From JACOMY01 sp046233115 (GTDB lineage Bacteria > Pseudomonadota > Alphaproteobacteria > Kiloniellales > JACOMY01), in the NCBI GenBank assembly GCA_046233115.1, contig JBJXHM010000010.1, forward strand, positions 186,001 through 250,000: DNA of 64,000 nucleotides. Direction: 5' to 3'. The notes beneath the pieces were generated by a model. The model ran no database searches. It worked only from the letters and a program-made list of their open reading frames with translations, and was not told the DNA's origin. The translations under genes and the position numbers were made by a program. The first letter of the stretch is position 1; each line of letters starts with the position of its first letter. Below are positions 33,910 through 42,943 of this stretch, one piece after another.

Positions 33910-35162
33910 CACGGGACAGCAGCAACACCCCCCCGGCGGGCACCCCGGCGGGCGCCCTGGCGGACGTCCGCGTGGTCGATCTGACCCAGATGCTGGCCGG
34001 CCCGCTCTGCACCCAGGTCCTGGCCGACCAGGGGGCCACCGTGATCAAGGTCGAATCGTTGGCGGGCGACGGCATCCGCCGCGCCGGCCCCTATCGCCCC
34101 GACGACGCGCAGAGGGCCTTCGGCGGCTACTTCGCCAGCGTGAACCGCAACAAGACCTCGCTCGCCCTCGACCTGAAGCAGCCCGAGGGCAAGGCGGTGC
34201 TGCAGCGCCTGATCGCCAGCGCCGACGTGGTGGTGGAGAACTTCCGCAGCGGCGTGATGGAGCGCCTGGGCCTCTCCTACGAGAGCCTGCGCGAACGCCA
34301 GCCGGCACTGGTCTACGCCGCCATCCGCGGCTTCGGCGACCCGCGCAGCGGCGAGAGCCCCTATGCCGACTGGCCGGCCTACGACGTGGTGGCCCAGGCC
34401 ATGGGCGGGCTGATGAGCATCACCGGCCAGCCCGGCGGACCGCCGACCAAGGTCGGCCCCGGCGTCGGCGACATCGTGCCGGCACTACTGCTGGGCATCG
34501 GCATCCTCTCTGCCCTGCACCATGCCCGGCGCACCGGCCAGGGGCAGTTCGTCGACGTCGCCATGGCCGACGGCATCCTGGCGCTGTGCGAGCGCGTCGT
34601 TTACCAGCGCTCCTACGAGGGGCGCACGCCCGGCCTGGAAGGCAACCGCCACCCGCTGCTCTGCCCCTTCGGTGTCTTCGAGGCGGCCGACGGCTGGGTC
34701 TCCATCGCCTGTCCCAGTGACGCGTTCTGGAGGCTGCTGGTCAACGCGATGGGCCGTCCGGAGATGGGAGAGGACCCCGACTACGCGACCAACGCCGCCC
34801 GCTCCAGCCGGTCGGAGCAGGTGATCGCCGCGGTGGAGACCTTCACCCGCCGGCATAGCAAGCAGGAGCTGGCAGCACTGCTGGGCGGCAAGGTCCCCTT
34901 CGGCCCGGTCTACGACGCCAGCGACATCTTCGACGACCCGCACTACCGCGGCCGCGGGATGATCGTCGATGTCGAGCATCCCGGCTGCAGCGAGCCGGTG
35001 CAGATCGCCGGTATCCCGATCAAGATGGCGGAGACGCCGGGCAGCATCCGGCGCCGTGCCCCGCTGCTGGGCGAGCAGAGCGAGGAAATCTTGCGTGAAC
35101 TGGGCTATACGCCGGAGGCTATCAGCTCGCTTCGCTCGCGAAGCGTCCTGTTGCCGGAGTAA
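33906..35162 (+). CDS. Class III CoA-transferase (CaiB/BaiF family)
   Basis: 418-residue family III CoA-transferase, moving CoA between carboxylic acids. N-terminal VRVVDLTQMLAGPLCTQVLADQGATVIKVE, SVNRNKTSLALDLKQPEGK, YDVVAQAMGGLMSITGQPGG, and the catalytic Asp expected in the GDIVPALLLG stretch are all present. It overlaps the GntR gene by four bases. It would activate the dicarboxylate whose CoA ester is processed by the hydratase and lyase upstream, as mesaconate or itaconate CoA-transferases do; donor and acceptor are inferred. Confidence 0.9.
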   Translation: MTRDSSNTPPAGTPAGALADVRVVDLTQMLAGPLCTQVLADQGATVIKVESLAGDGIRRAGPYRPDDAQRAFGGYFASVNRNKTSLALDLKQPEGKAVLQRLIASADVVVENFRSGVMERLGLSYESLRERQPALVYAAIRGFGDPRSGESPYADWPAYDVVAQAMGGLMSITGQPGGPPTKVGPGVGDIVPALLLGIGILSALHHARRTGQGQFVDVAMADGILALCERVVYQRSYEGRTPGLEGNRHPLLCPFGVFEAADGWVSIACPSDAFWRLLVNAMGRPEMGEDPDYATNAARSSRSEQVIAAVETFTRRHSKQELAALLGGKVPFGPVYDASDIFDDPHYRGRGMIVDVEHPGCSEPVQIAGIPIKMAETPGSIRRRAPLLGEQSEEILRELGYTPEAISSLRSRSVLLPE

Positions 35163-35289
35163 CGAGCGAGCGAAAACGCCGACCATGGAACGACCCGTAG
35201 AGCCACCGACAGTCAGCCTCGGACCGCAGGAGCGCTCCGCCGCACCCGCTCCCCGTCTGGGTTAGCGGTCGCGCCGGCACCGAAAACAA

Positions 35290-36282
35290 ATGGATCTCAA
35301 GAAACTCCGCGCCTTCGGGCTGATCGCCGAGTACCAGAGCTTCTCCAAGGCGGCGGTGCACCTCTCGGTCTCGCAGTCGCTGCTGAGCAAGTACATCAGC
35401 GAGCTGGAGAGCGAGCTCAGCGTCCGCCTCTTCTATCGCAACGGCCGCGGCGCCCTGCTGACCAGCGAGGGCGAGGAGCTGCTGAGCTACGCCAAGCGCT
35501 TCGAGGGGCTGATCGAAGAGACCGTGGCGGCGGTGAAGGGACTGAAGTCGACGCCCAGCGGCACGGTGGTCGTCGGCATCTCCTCGGCCGTGGGCGCCAC
35601 CCTGACCATCCCGCTGATCGCCGCCGCGCGCGAGCGCTATCCGCTGATCAAGATCAACATCGTCGAGGCGCTGAGCGGCCACGTGCACGAGTGGCTGAAC
35701 ACCGGCAGGATCGACATCGCCGTCATCTTCGACACTGTGCGTAACCCCTCGCTACGGCACGAGGACCTGATCGAGGAAGACCTGCTGCTGGTCTCGCCGC
35801 CGGATTCGGACCTCAGCCACGGCGGGTGCTATCCGGGCGACGAGCTCATGGCGCTGGAGATGGCGCTGCCCAGCCGCACCCACAAGCTGAGGGTGCTGAT
35901 CGATTCCTATACCGAGCCGCTGGGCTTCGCGCTGAAGCCGGTGGCGGAGATCGACGGACTCTTCCCGATGATCGAGGGCGTGAAGTGCGGCCTGGCGCAT
36001 ACCATCCTGCCGTTCGGCGCGGTCCGCCACGAAGCCACGATCGGGCGGCTGCGCCTCTCGCGCATCGTCGGCCCGCCGCTGCGCCGGACCATCGTGCTGG
36101 CGACCTCGGCCGAGCGCATTCCCACCACCGCCAGCCGAGCGCTCGCCGACCTGATCCGCAGCGAGGTCGACCGACTCGATGCGCTGGAGTGCTGGCGCCC
36201 CGGCCTCGAGACCCTGCGGGCCTTGCAGCAGGTCCCAACCTTCTCGGGGCAAGGCGGAACGCGATCAGGTGTTTCCACCTGA
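35290..36282 (+). CDS. LysR family transcriptional regulator
   Basis: 330-residue LysR regulator. N-terminal HTH (MDLKKLRAFGLIAEYQSFSK, VHLSVSQSLLSKYISELES, LFYRNGRGALLTSEGEELL) followed by the effector-binding domain (GTVVVGISSAVGATLTIPLI onward). The sequence resembles the nac/cbl-like group that starts MDLKQLRxF. It lies 127 bases after the CoA-transferase and is convergent with the flavoenzyme gene at 36295, only 12 bases away. Target genes cannot be told from sequence; both neighbouring operons are possible. Confidence 0.92.
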   Translation: MDLKKLRAFGLIAEYQSFSKAAVHLSVSQSLLSKYISELESELSVRLFYRNGRGALLTSEGEELLSYAKRFEGLIEETVAAVKGLKSTPSGTVVVGISSAVGATLTIPLIAAARERYPLIKINIVEALSGHVHEWLNTGRIDIAVIFDTVRNPSLRHEDLIEEDLLLVSPPDSDLSHGGCYPGDELMALEMALPSRTHKLRVLIDSYTEPLGFALKPVAEIDGLFPMIEGVKCGLAHTILPFGAVRHEATIGRLRLSRIVGPPLRRTIVLATSAERIPTTASRALADLIRSEVDRLDALECWRPGLETLRALQQVPTFSGQGGTRSGVST

Positions 36283-36294
36283 TCGCAAACCGAT

Positions 36295-38265
36295 CTAGTA
36301 GCGCATCGCCACCTCACGGCCTTCGTGGATTGCACACAGGAGGTTGCGGGGCGACACACAGTCCCCGATCATCTCCACGGTGAGCCCTTCGCGCTCCAGG
36401 TCAGCGGCCAGCTCGCCGCGTGCATGCCTGGGGCTGGACCAGAGCAGGGTCCCGACGTCCGGGATCTCGCGGGTGGCACAAGTGTAGACGTTCCGCAGGC
36501 TGACCGATGCGCCGTCGCGGGCGACCACCTCCGAAGAGGGGATCAGCTCAACGCCGGCATGGTGCAGGCGCCGCAGCACCCCGATGCCGCTGCAGTAGTT
36601 GACGCCGCGTGCGAATTCGGCCCGAGGCGTCACCATGTAGACCTTGCGGCCCGCGGCAAGGGCGTCCACCACCGCATAGGTTCCGGAGGTCTGGTCCAGG
36701 TCGTAGACCACGATATCGCCGGACGGCAGCGCCTCCAGGCCCTCGGCCACGGCGTCGGTCAGGGAGCGACCGTCGCTGCCCTCCAGGCCCTCCGGCACCA
36801 TCTGCTGCGAGCCGCTGGCCAGCACAACGAGATCGGGCGAGAGCGCGGAGACCGTCGTCAGGCTTGCCGTCTGCCCGAGGCGCAGGCGCACGCCGTTGCG
36901 CTCGATCTGGCGGAGCTGCCAGTCGACCACGCCGCGCAGACCGGCATGACTGGGGATCTGGGAGAGCAGGCGGACCTTGCCGCCGGCCTTGCTGCCCGAC
37001 CCGAAGAGGGTGACGGCATGGCCGCGTGCAGCCAGCACCCAGGCAGCCTCCAGTCCGGCCGGGCCGGCGCCGACGATCACCACCCTCAGCGGCTTTTCGC
37101 TCTCGCCAGCGGTCCAATCCGCCTCGCCCGGCTCCGCCAGCTCCGGATTGTTCTCTTCCGCGATCGGCCGGCCGGTCTGGGCCACACCCCAGGAGAAGTT
37201 GGTGTAGGTCGCCGGCCGGATGTCTTCGAAGTTCCCGCGCTCGGCCTTCTTCACCCAGTTGGCGTCGGCGACCAGGGCACGCGACAGCCCCACCAGATCG
37301 CAGACCCCCTCGTCGAGCAGCTTGGCCGCGGTCGAGGGATGCGAGATGTGCCCGATGGTCATCAGCGGCATTGGGGCGACGTGCGGGCGCATGTTGGCCG
37401 CGAGCGCGCTGAAGTGGGCCTCCTTGAAGTGCAGGTCGGGAACGTGATTCTCCAGGCTGAGGCTGAAGTTGCCCTGGCTCAGCGCCAGGTAGTCGATCAG
37501 CTTCTCGGCACAGAAGAGCTTGGCGATCCGCTGCGCCTCCTCCGGGTCGATACCGGGCCGCACGCCCTCGTCACCCGGCATCTTCAGGCCGACGACGAAG
37601 TCCGGACCGCAGGTCTCACGGATCCCCCTGGCCACGTCCCGCACGAAGCGGGTGCGGTTCTCCAAGGATCCGCCGAAGTCGTCCTGCCGGTCGTTCGACC
37701 AGGGCGACAGCAACTGGGTCAGCAGATAGCCGTGCGCGGCATGCAGCTCGACTCCGCTAAAGCCCGTGCGCTGTAGCCGTTCGGCTACCTCTACGTAGCG
37801 GTCCACCAGGCCCCGCAGCTCGTCGGTGGACATGACGTGCGGCACCGTCCAACTGAAGGCGTCCGGCCGCTCCGAGATCCCGCGCGGCGAGCGCACGGGG
37901 GCCCAGAGCTGCTGCCGGCCGGGATGCCAGAGCTGACCCATCAGCAGGCCGCCCGCCTCGCGCACGCCGTCAGCCGTCCGGCGGAAGCCGTCGTCGTTGC
38001 GCGAGTCGTAGCCGATCACGATGGCACCGTGCGCGAGCGCGGCCGGATCGACCGCGATCAGCTCGGTTATCAAGGTCCCGACACCACCTTTCGCCCGCTC
38101 GACCAGGAAGTCGGTCCAGCGTGGCGTGACCAGATGGTCACGCCCGAAGTTGGTGAGGGTCGCCACCAGCGACACACGGTTGCGGGCTTCCAGGCGACCG
38201 AGGCGGATCGGCTGGAACATCGACCCCCGCGCCGTTGCCGGCAGGTCAGTCTCATAAGTCAGCAT
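36295..38265 (-). CDS. OYE-type two-flavin oxidoreductase (2,4-dienoyl-CoA reductase-like) lacking the [4Fe-4S] cysteines
   Basis: 656 residues with the trimethylamine-dehydrogenase/2,4-dienoyl-CoA reductase layout: FMN barrel (VELHAAHGYLLTQLLSPWSN, FGGSLENRTRF, DLVGLSRALVADANW), linker, then an FAD/NAD(P) domain (LRVVIVGAGPAGLEAAWVLA). In this family the linker holds the Cys-rich RPCxxCxxxC segment that binds a [4Fe-4S] cluster. Here it reads DIRPATYTNFSWGV (about 348-361) with no cysteine, and no CxxC pattern exists anywhere in the protein. Electron transfer between flavins must differ or be lost. Last gene of the minus-strand run from the TRAP transporter. Substrate unknown. Confidence 0.88.
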   Translation of the reverse strand: MLTYETDLPATARGSMFQPIRLGRLEARNRVSLVATLTNFGRDHLVTPRWTDFLVERAKGGVGTLITELIAVDPAALAHGAIVIGYDSRNDDGFRRTADGVREAGGLLMGQLWHPGRQQLWAPVRSPRGISERPDAFSWTVPHVMSTDELRGLVDRYVEVAERLQRTGFSGVELHAAHGYLLTQLLSPWSNDRQDDFGGSLENRTRFVRDVARGIRETCGPDFVVGLKMPGDEGVRPGIDPEEAQRIAKLFCAEKLIDYLALSQGNFSLSLENHVPDLHFKEAHFSALAANMRPHVAPMPLMTIGHISHPSTAAKLLDEGVCDLVGLSRALVADANWVKKAERGNFEDIRPATYTNFSWGVAQTGRPIAEENNPELAEPGEADWTAGESEKPLRVVIVGAGPAGLEAAWVLAARGHAVTLFGSGSKAGGKVRLLSQIPSHAGLRGVVDWQLRQIERNGVRLRLGQTASLTTVSALSPDLVVLASGSQQMVPEGLEGSDGRSLTDAVAEGLEALPSGDIVVYDLDQTSGTYAVVDALAAGRKVYMVTPRAEFARGVNYCSGIGVLRRLHHAGVELIPSSEVVARDGASVSLRNVYTCATREIPDVGTLLWSSPRHARGELAADLEREGLTVEMIGDCVSPRNLLCAIHEGREVAMRY

Positions 38266-38317
38266 CTGCGAATTGTCCTGCTGCAGTTCTCGTCACCGGC
38301 ACCGCGTCGGCGGGCCT

Positions 38318-38725
38318 TTACAGGCCCATCCGGCGCTCGATGCCCTCGGGGATCGGCTCCTTGCTGGGGAAGCCGATCTCGAGCTGCACGCCGTCGGGAT
38401 CGGTCAGGAAGATCTGGTGCATGCCCGCGACCTCGATGGTGCGCAGCATGTAGGGCCAGCCGGCCTTGGTCAGCCGCTCCAGGCACTCGGCGATGCCGGT
38501 CGACCAGAAGGCGATGTGGTCCATCCGTCCGGTCGGTCCGGTGGAGCGCCGCTCGTCGCCCAGGAGGTGCAGGACCGACTGCTCGCCGGCATAGAGCCAG
38601 TAGCCGTCGACACCGAAATCGGGACGATAGCCGACCGTCAGGCCGACGACCTCGACGTAGAAACGGACCGTCTCTTCCATGTCCTTGGGCGCAATATTGA
38701 AGTGATCAAGACGCACGATAGGCAT
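38318..38725 (-). CDS. VOC (glyoxalase/dioxygenase fold) family protein
   Basis: 135-residue vicinal-oxygen-chelate protein. The metal-site positions of the fold are present: His in RLDHFNIAPKDMEETVRFYV, His in GRMDHIAFWS, and Glu in DPDGVQLEIGFPS. It is not long enough for a two-module extradiol dioxygenase. It lies between the TRAP permease and the flavoenzyme gene on the same strand, 41 bases from the permease. The substrate is unknown, but context suggests the TRAP-imported compound. Confidence 0.87.
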   Translation of the reverse strand: MPIVRLDHFNIAPKDMEETVRFYVEVVGLTVGYRPDFGVDGYWLYAGEQSVLHLLGDERRSTGPTGRMDHIAFWSTGIAECLERLTKAGWPYMLRTIEVAGMHQIFLTDPDGVQLEIGFPSKEPIPEGIERRMGL

Positions 38726-38766
38726 GATTATGCTCCTTCGTTTCGGCTAGAGAGAAAAAACGGGGA

Positions 38767-40053
38767 TCATTTGCCGAGAACCAAGCTCGGCAAGTAGGTG
38801 ACCGTCTGGGGCACAAGGATACAGAACAGCAGTATCGCCAGCAGAAGCCCCAGCATCGGCAAGACTTCTTTCATGATGTGACGGACATCGACGGACCAGA
38901 TACTCGACACCACGAAAAGCAGGATACCCACCGGCGGCGTCAGGATGCCCAGCACGATGGAGAAGACGAAGACCACGCCGAAGTGCACCGGATCGACGCC
39001 GGCCGAGAGCGCGACCGGGGCCAGGATCGGCGCGGTCATGATGATCAGGGAGTTGCCCTCGATGAACATGCCCAGCAGCAGCAGCACCGCGCCGACCAGC
39101 AGCAGCAGCACCATCGGCCCCTCCGAGACCGCCCCGATCAGGGCGGCGACCTCGGAGCCGACGTGGTTGATGGTGAAGATGTGGGTGACCACCGAGGAGA
39201 AGGCGATCAGCGCGCCGACTACGGCCGAGACTGTGCCGGCATGGACCAGCGAGCGCAGGATGTCGCTGAAGGTGAGCTTCCGGGTGACCAGGACGCCCAG
39301 CGCCAGCGCGTAGATCGCCGCGATGGAGGCACCCTCGGTCGCGGTGAAGGCACCGCCAATGATGCCGCCCAGGACCAGAATCGGCATTCCGAGGAAGACC
39401 AAGGCCTTGCGCAGCGCCACCAGAAGTCCGCGGAGGCTGAAGGCCTCTCCGGTCAGAGGGAAGCCGCGGCGGCGCGCGATCCACAGGCTGTAGACGATCA
39501 ACAGGAGGCCGATCATGGCACCCGGGATGATTCCGCCCAGGAAGAGGCTGGCGACCGACACCTCGCCCACCATGATAGCATAGAGGATCAGGGCCGCGCT
39601 GGGCGGGATGATCGGCCCCATGCAAGAGGCGACCGCGACCAGGGCAGCGGAGAAGGTCTTGCCGTAGGATTCGGCCAGCGGGCGGCCCAGGGTGCCGCCG
39701 ATGGCGGTGGCGTCGGCCACGGCCACGCCGGACAGTGAGGAAAGGATCATGGTGGCCACCACCGCGACCACGGCGAGCCCGCCGCGCAGCCTGCCGACGA
39801 CCGCGTTGGCCAGGTTGATCAGCGGCGCCATCACCTGACCGCGCAGCATCAGCTCGCCCGACAGCACGAAGAGCGGGATCGCCATCAGTGGGAAGGAGTC
39901 GATGGAGTTCATCACCTTCCCGGCAAGCTGGACCAGGTTCCAGTCGGCGTAGCTGAGCCCGGCGACGGCGGCGAGCCCGAGGGAGAAGGCAATGGGCACG
40001 CCCAGCAGTGCGAGCAGGAAAAAGGACCCGACGGTGACGGCGATCATCGGCAT
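38767..40053 (-). CDS. dctM: TRAP transporter large permease DctM
   Basis: 428-residue membrane protein that forms the transport channel. Family motifs include the N-terminal ALLGVPIAFSLGLAAVAGL, SFPLMAIPLFVLSGELM, VASCMGPIIPPSAALILYA and LGILTPPVGILLFVVSS. Start ATG 40053 has AAGGAGA directly upstream and overlaps the dctQ stop by 10 bases; a second ATG is two codons later. Unlike the DctM at the start of the window, this one has the standard length and N-terminus. Confidence 0.93.
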   Translation of the reverse strand: MPMIAVTVGSFFLLALLGVPIAFSLGLAAVAGLSYADWNLVQLAGKVMNSIDSFPLMAIPLFVLSGELMLRGQVMAPLINLANAVVGRLRGGLAVVAVVATMILSSLSGVAVADATAIGGTLGRPLAESYGKTFSAALVAVASCMGPIIPPSAALILYAIMVGEVSVASLFLGGIIPGAMIGLLLIVYSLWIARRRGFPLTGEAFSLRGLLVALRKALVFLGMPILVLGGIIGGAFTATEGASIAAIYALALGVLVTRKLTFSDILRSLVHAGTVSAVVGALIAFSSVVTHIFTINHVGSEVAALIGAVSEGPMVLLLLVGAVLLLLGMFIEGNSLIIMTAPILAPVALSAGVDPVHFGVVFVFSIVLGILTPPVGILLFVVSSIWSVDVRHIMKEVLPMLGLLLAILLFCILVPQTVTYLPSLVLGK

Positions 40054-40742
40054 TCTCCTTCCTTGATCTCGACCTTGATCTCGGCCTTGGCCTCCACCTT
40101 GGGCGACTTCGCTTGCGCCCGGACCCGCTCGCGGCCGGCCAGCTTGTAAAAGATGGTCTCGACACCGAAGACGATGCACATCCCGGCCGCCGCGATTTGC
40201 GCCATGTAGAAGACGCCCTTGCTGATATTGATGGTGTGCAGCATTTCGTCGGAGGCGATGGCGTAAAGGACCAGCGACTTATCGATCAGGACAAGAAACA
40301 GCAAGACCACCAGCAGCTCACGCACCACCGCAATCAGGCGCTTGACCCCGGCGCTGGCGACCATGCCGGCCAGCTCGATGCCGACATGCAGGCCGCTGCG
40401 CTGTGCGACGGGGATACCGAGCAGCAGGGCGGAGACGAAGCTGAGACGCGCGATCTCCCACCCGGCGTCGAGCGACGAGGCGAAGAAGTAGCGCAGGATC
40501 ACCTGCAGGATCAGGGTGCAGGCCATGACCGCCATGCAGGCGCCCAGCACCACCTTCAGGATCCACTCCATTCCATCCAGCAACCGCGAGAAGCCGGCCA
40601 GCAGCCGGCCTCCGGGCGGGGCTTGCCCCGCCCATTGGCCCGCGGCAAGGTCCAGTCGCGATCCTTCCACCCTCACCTCCCGCGTCTCGTAACCTCCCGG
40701 CTGCCCGCCACCCGGCGAGCAGCCTCCGCCACGCCGCTCCAC
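40044..40742 (-). CDS. dctQ: TRAP transporter small permease DctQ
   Basis: Four-helix membrane subunit: MEWILKVVLGACMAVMACTLI, an LRYFF segment, WEIARLSFVSALLLGIPVAQRSG, and a final GVFYMAQIAAAGMCIVFGVETIF helix, with the family's GLHVGIE motif. The frame starts with a GTG at 40742, three bases after dctP, giving 232 residues with an atypical Gly/Arg-rich first 50; an internal ATG at 40571 would begin right at the first helix, so the true start is uncertain. The C-terminal tail has a charged repeat-like stretch, VEAKAEIKVEIKEG. Confidence 0.83.
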   Translation of the reverse strand: MERRGGGCSPGGGQPGGYETREVRVEGSRLDLAAGQWAGQAPPGGRLLAGFSRLLDGMEWILKVVLGACMAVMACTLILQVILRYFFASSLDAGWEIARLSFVSALLLGIPVAQRSGLHVGIELAGMVASAGVKRLIAVVRELLVVLLFLVLIDKSLVLYAIASDEMLHTINISKGVFYMAQIAAAGMCIVFGVETIFYKLAGRERVRAQAKSPKVEAKAEIKVEIKEGECR

Positions 40743-40745
40743 GGC

Positions 40746-41759
40746 CTAGTTGGTGCCCTGACAGGCTTCGGCAGAACGCAGCGCCGTCTGGTAGATCTCC
40801 TGCGGCACCTGCGCCTCGATCAGCGCGTAAACCGGGGCTGCCTTCTCGCGGAAGGCCCGGAGATGGGCCTGATCGAGCTCGGTGTAGGTCATGCCCTTGG
40901 CGATCAGGTCGTCACGCGCCGCGTCGGCCAACTTGGCTGCCGCCTGGCGCTGTTCGGTCACCTTCTTGTCCATCTCCGCCTGCAGGATTGCGCGATCGGC
41001 TTCGGACAGGCGCTCATAGGAGTCCTTGTTCGCCAGGATCCAGACCCAGGCGAAGAAGTGGCCGGTGTTCGAGAGGTAGGTCTGCACCTCGTCGAAGCGG
41101 CGCAGCGCGATGTTGTCGTAGGGGTTCTCCTGGCCGTCGACCACGCCCTGCTGCAGGGCCTGGTAGAGCTCGGTGATGTCGACCGGGACCGGATTGGCGC
41201 CGAGCGCCCGGAAGGTCTCCAGGTAGGTCTTGCTGGGCGGCGTGCGCAGCTTCAGACCATCGATATCCCCAACGCCGGTGATCGGGTGGGTGTTGTTGGT
41301 GACGTGGCGGAAGCCGTTCACCATCCAGCCCAGCACCACCAGGCCCTTCTCGTCGAGCTTCTGCGAGAGCTCCTTGCCGAGTTCGCCGTCGATCATGCAG
41401 TAGGCCTGATCGTAGGAATTGATCAGGAAGGGCAGGTCCAGCACCTGCAGCGCCGGCACTAGGCCGCCGTACCACTCCGGACCGCTGACGTCGATGTCGA
41501 CCTGGCCGGTGCGCACCTGGTCGATCACCTCGAAGGCACCGCCGAGCTGCGAGTCGGCGAAGAGCTCGATCGTCACCCGGCCGTCGGTTGCCGTCTCGAC
41601 GTCGCCGGTCAGCGCCTTCAGCGCCACGCTGGAGCTGTGCGCCGAAGGAAACTGGCTGCCCATGCGCAGATCGGTGGCCAGCGCGGTCGAGGCCACGGCC
41701 GCACAGCCCAGCAGGGTCAGGAGCGACGCACCAGCCTTAAGAAGAGATGAAAATCTCAT
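40746..41759 (-). CDS. dctP: TRAP transporter solute receptor DctP
   Basis: Periplasmic binding protein of the DctP family, 337 residues. Signal peptide about residues 1-29 (LLTLLGCAAVASTALA), then LRMGSQFPSAHSSSVALKAL. The anion-binding Arg is expected in IDGLKLRTPPSKTYLETFRALGANPVPV, which also shows the family motif. QQGVVDGQENPYDNI is another hallmark. ATG 41759 has GGAGGG upstream and was preferred to a start four codons earlier. First of the dctP-dctQ-dctM set. A carboxylate ligand is likely; its identity is unknown. Confidence 0.92.
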   Translation of the reverse strand: MRFSSLLKAGASLLTLLGCAAVASTALATDLRMGSQFPSAHSSSVALKALTGDVETATDGRVTIELFADSQLGGAFEVIDQVRTGQVDIDVSGPEWYGGLVPALQVLDLPFLINSYDQAYCMIDGELGKELSQKLDEKGLVVLGWMVNGFRHVTNNTHPITGVGDIDGLKLRTPPSKTYLETFRALGANPVPVDITELYQALQQGVVDGQENPYDNIALRRFDEVQTYLSNTGHFFAWVWILANKDSYERLSEADRAILQAEMDKKVTEQRQAAAKLADAARDDLIAKGMTYTELDQAHLRAFREKAAPVYALIEAQVPQEIYQTALRSAEACQGTN

Positions 41760-41921
41760 TGTTCCCTCCACAGTTCTTCATCGTTACTTGGATAGAGGCG
41801 CCCAAATTCCAGGCAAACCTCCGGTGTTCGCCGACGTCTGCGGCGTTAAAGGGCCTTTGCGGCGCGTTACTGGTAAAACCGAAGATCTTGGAGCCTGCCG
41901 GCCCGGCCGATCCCGAAGGCG

Positions 41922-42716
41922 CTAGTGTATGTGGAACCCGCCGTTCACATCGATGGTGGCACCGGTGGTGTAGGCCGAGAGATCCGAGGCCAGGAACAGC
42001 ACCGCACCGGCGACGTCGAAGGGGGTACCCGAGCGCTGCATCGGCACGCCCTTCTCGATGGCGGCCCGCTCCTCCGGCGGCATATCGACGGTGATGTCGG
42101 TGCGGATCAGGTTCGGGGCCACGACGTTGGCGCGGATGCCCTGCGGCGCGAACTCGCGGGCGATGGCCCGCGACAGGCCGCTCATCGCCGCCTTGGAGGC
42201 CGCATAGTGGCTGCTGCCGTAGACCCCGCCGCCGCGCTGTTCGGCGGTGGAGGAGACGAAGATCAGGTTGCCGGCCCCCTGCTCCACCATCATCGGCAGC
42301 ACTGCCCGGGTCATCAGAAAGGTGCCGGCAGCGTTCACCTCCATCATGCGATTGAACTCTTCGAGCGTGATGTCGAGGAAACGCCTGCGGGTCCCGATCC
42401 CCGCATTGTTCACCAGGATGTCGATGCCTCCGAAGGCCTCCTGCACCTTACCTGCGGCCTTCGTACAGTCACTCTCGCTGGCGATGTCGCAGCCGACGCC
42501 CAAATGCGTCGGCCCCAGCCGCGCGGCGGCCTCTGCAGCCTTGTCCGCGTCGATGTCGGCGATCGCCACCTTGGCGCCATGTGCGGCGAAGAGCTTGGCC
42601 ACGGCCCGACCGATCCCGCGTTCCGCGGCACCGCCGGTCACCAGGGCACGTCGTCCCGTCAGCAGCTCTCCGGCCAATCCGGCCGGAACGGCATCGAGGC
42701 TCTGCGTGTGGCCCAT
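41922..42716 (-). CDS. Short-chain dehydrogenase/reductase
   Basis: 264-residue classical SDR. Rossmann dinucleotide motif ALVTGGAAERGIG, NNAGIG, active-site Ser in LIFVSSTAEQ and YAASK catalytic pair, with PQGIRANVVAPNLIRTDI and GATIDVNGGFHIH at the C-terminus. NAD preference is suggested by Asp in VAIADIDADK. It lies upstream of dctP on the same strand (162-base gap), so it may oxidise or reduce the imported compound. Confidence 0.93.
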   Translation of the reverse strand: MGHTQSLDAVPAGLAGELLTGRRALVTGGAAERGIGRAVAKLFAAHGAKVAIADIDADKAAEAAARLGPTHLGVGCDIASESDCTKAAGKVQEAFGGIDILVNNAGIGTRRRFLDITLEEFNRMMEVNAAGTFLMTRAVLPMMVEQGAGNLIFVSSTAEQRGGGVYGSSHYAASKAAMSGLSRAIAREFAPQGIRANVVAPNLIRTDITVDMPPEERAAIEKGVPMQRSGTPFDVAGAVLFLASDLSAYTTGATIDVNGGFHIH

Positions 42717-42864
42717 CCTCGTCCTCCCAGGTTGCTTGTGTTCGTTCCCGGGATAGTGAAATCAGGACGATTGGAATGAAATGAATAACAGCTATGAACC
42801 GCGGCCACACAATCTCGCTGCCGAGACGGCACGGCACAGGGTGCGCACTCTAGTCAGCGAGGCA

Positions 42865-42891
42865 GCGCGCCGTCCAGTTGAAGCGGCGCGC
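42865..42891 (-). terminator. GC-rich stem-loop downstream of the aminotransferase gene
   Basis: GCGCGCCG (42865-42872) pairs with CGGCGCGC (42884-42891) with an 11-base loop. It lies about 50 bases past the aminotransferase stop, in a 227-base gap before the SDR gene. No T-run is visible; the gap may also hold the SDR promoter. Confidence 0.35.
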
Positions 42892-42943
42892 GGCGCGCCT
42901 TGCCGCACGGGTCGCCGCGACGCCTGCTCCCGTCCACCGCCGA

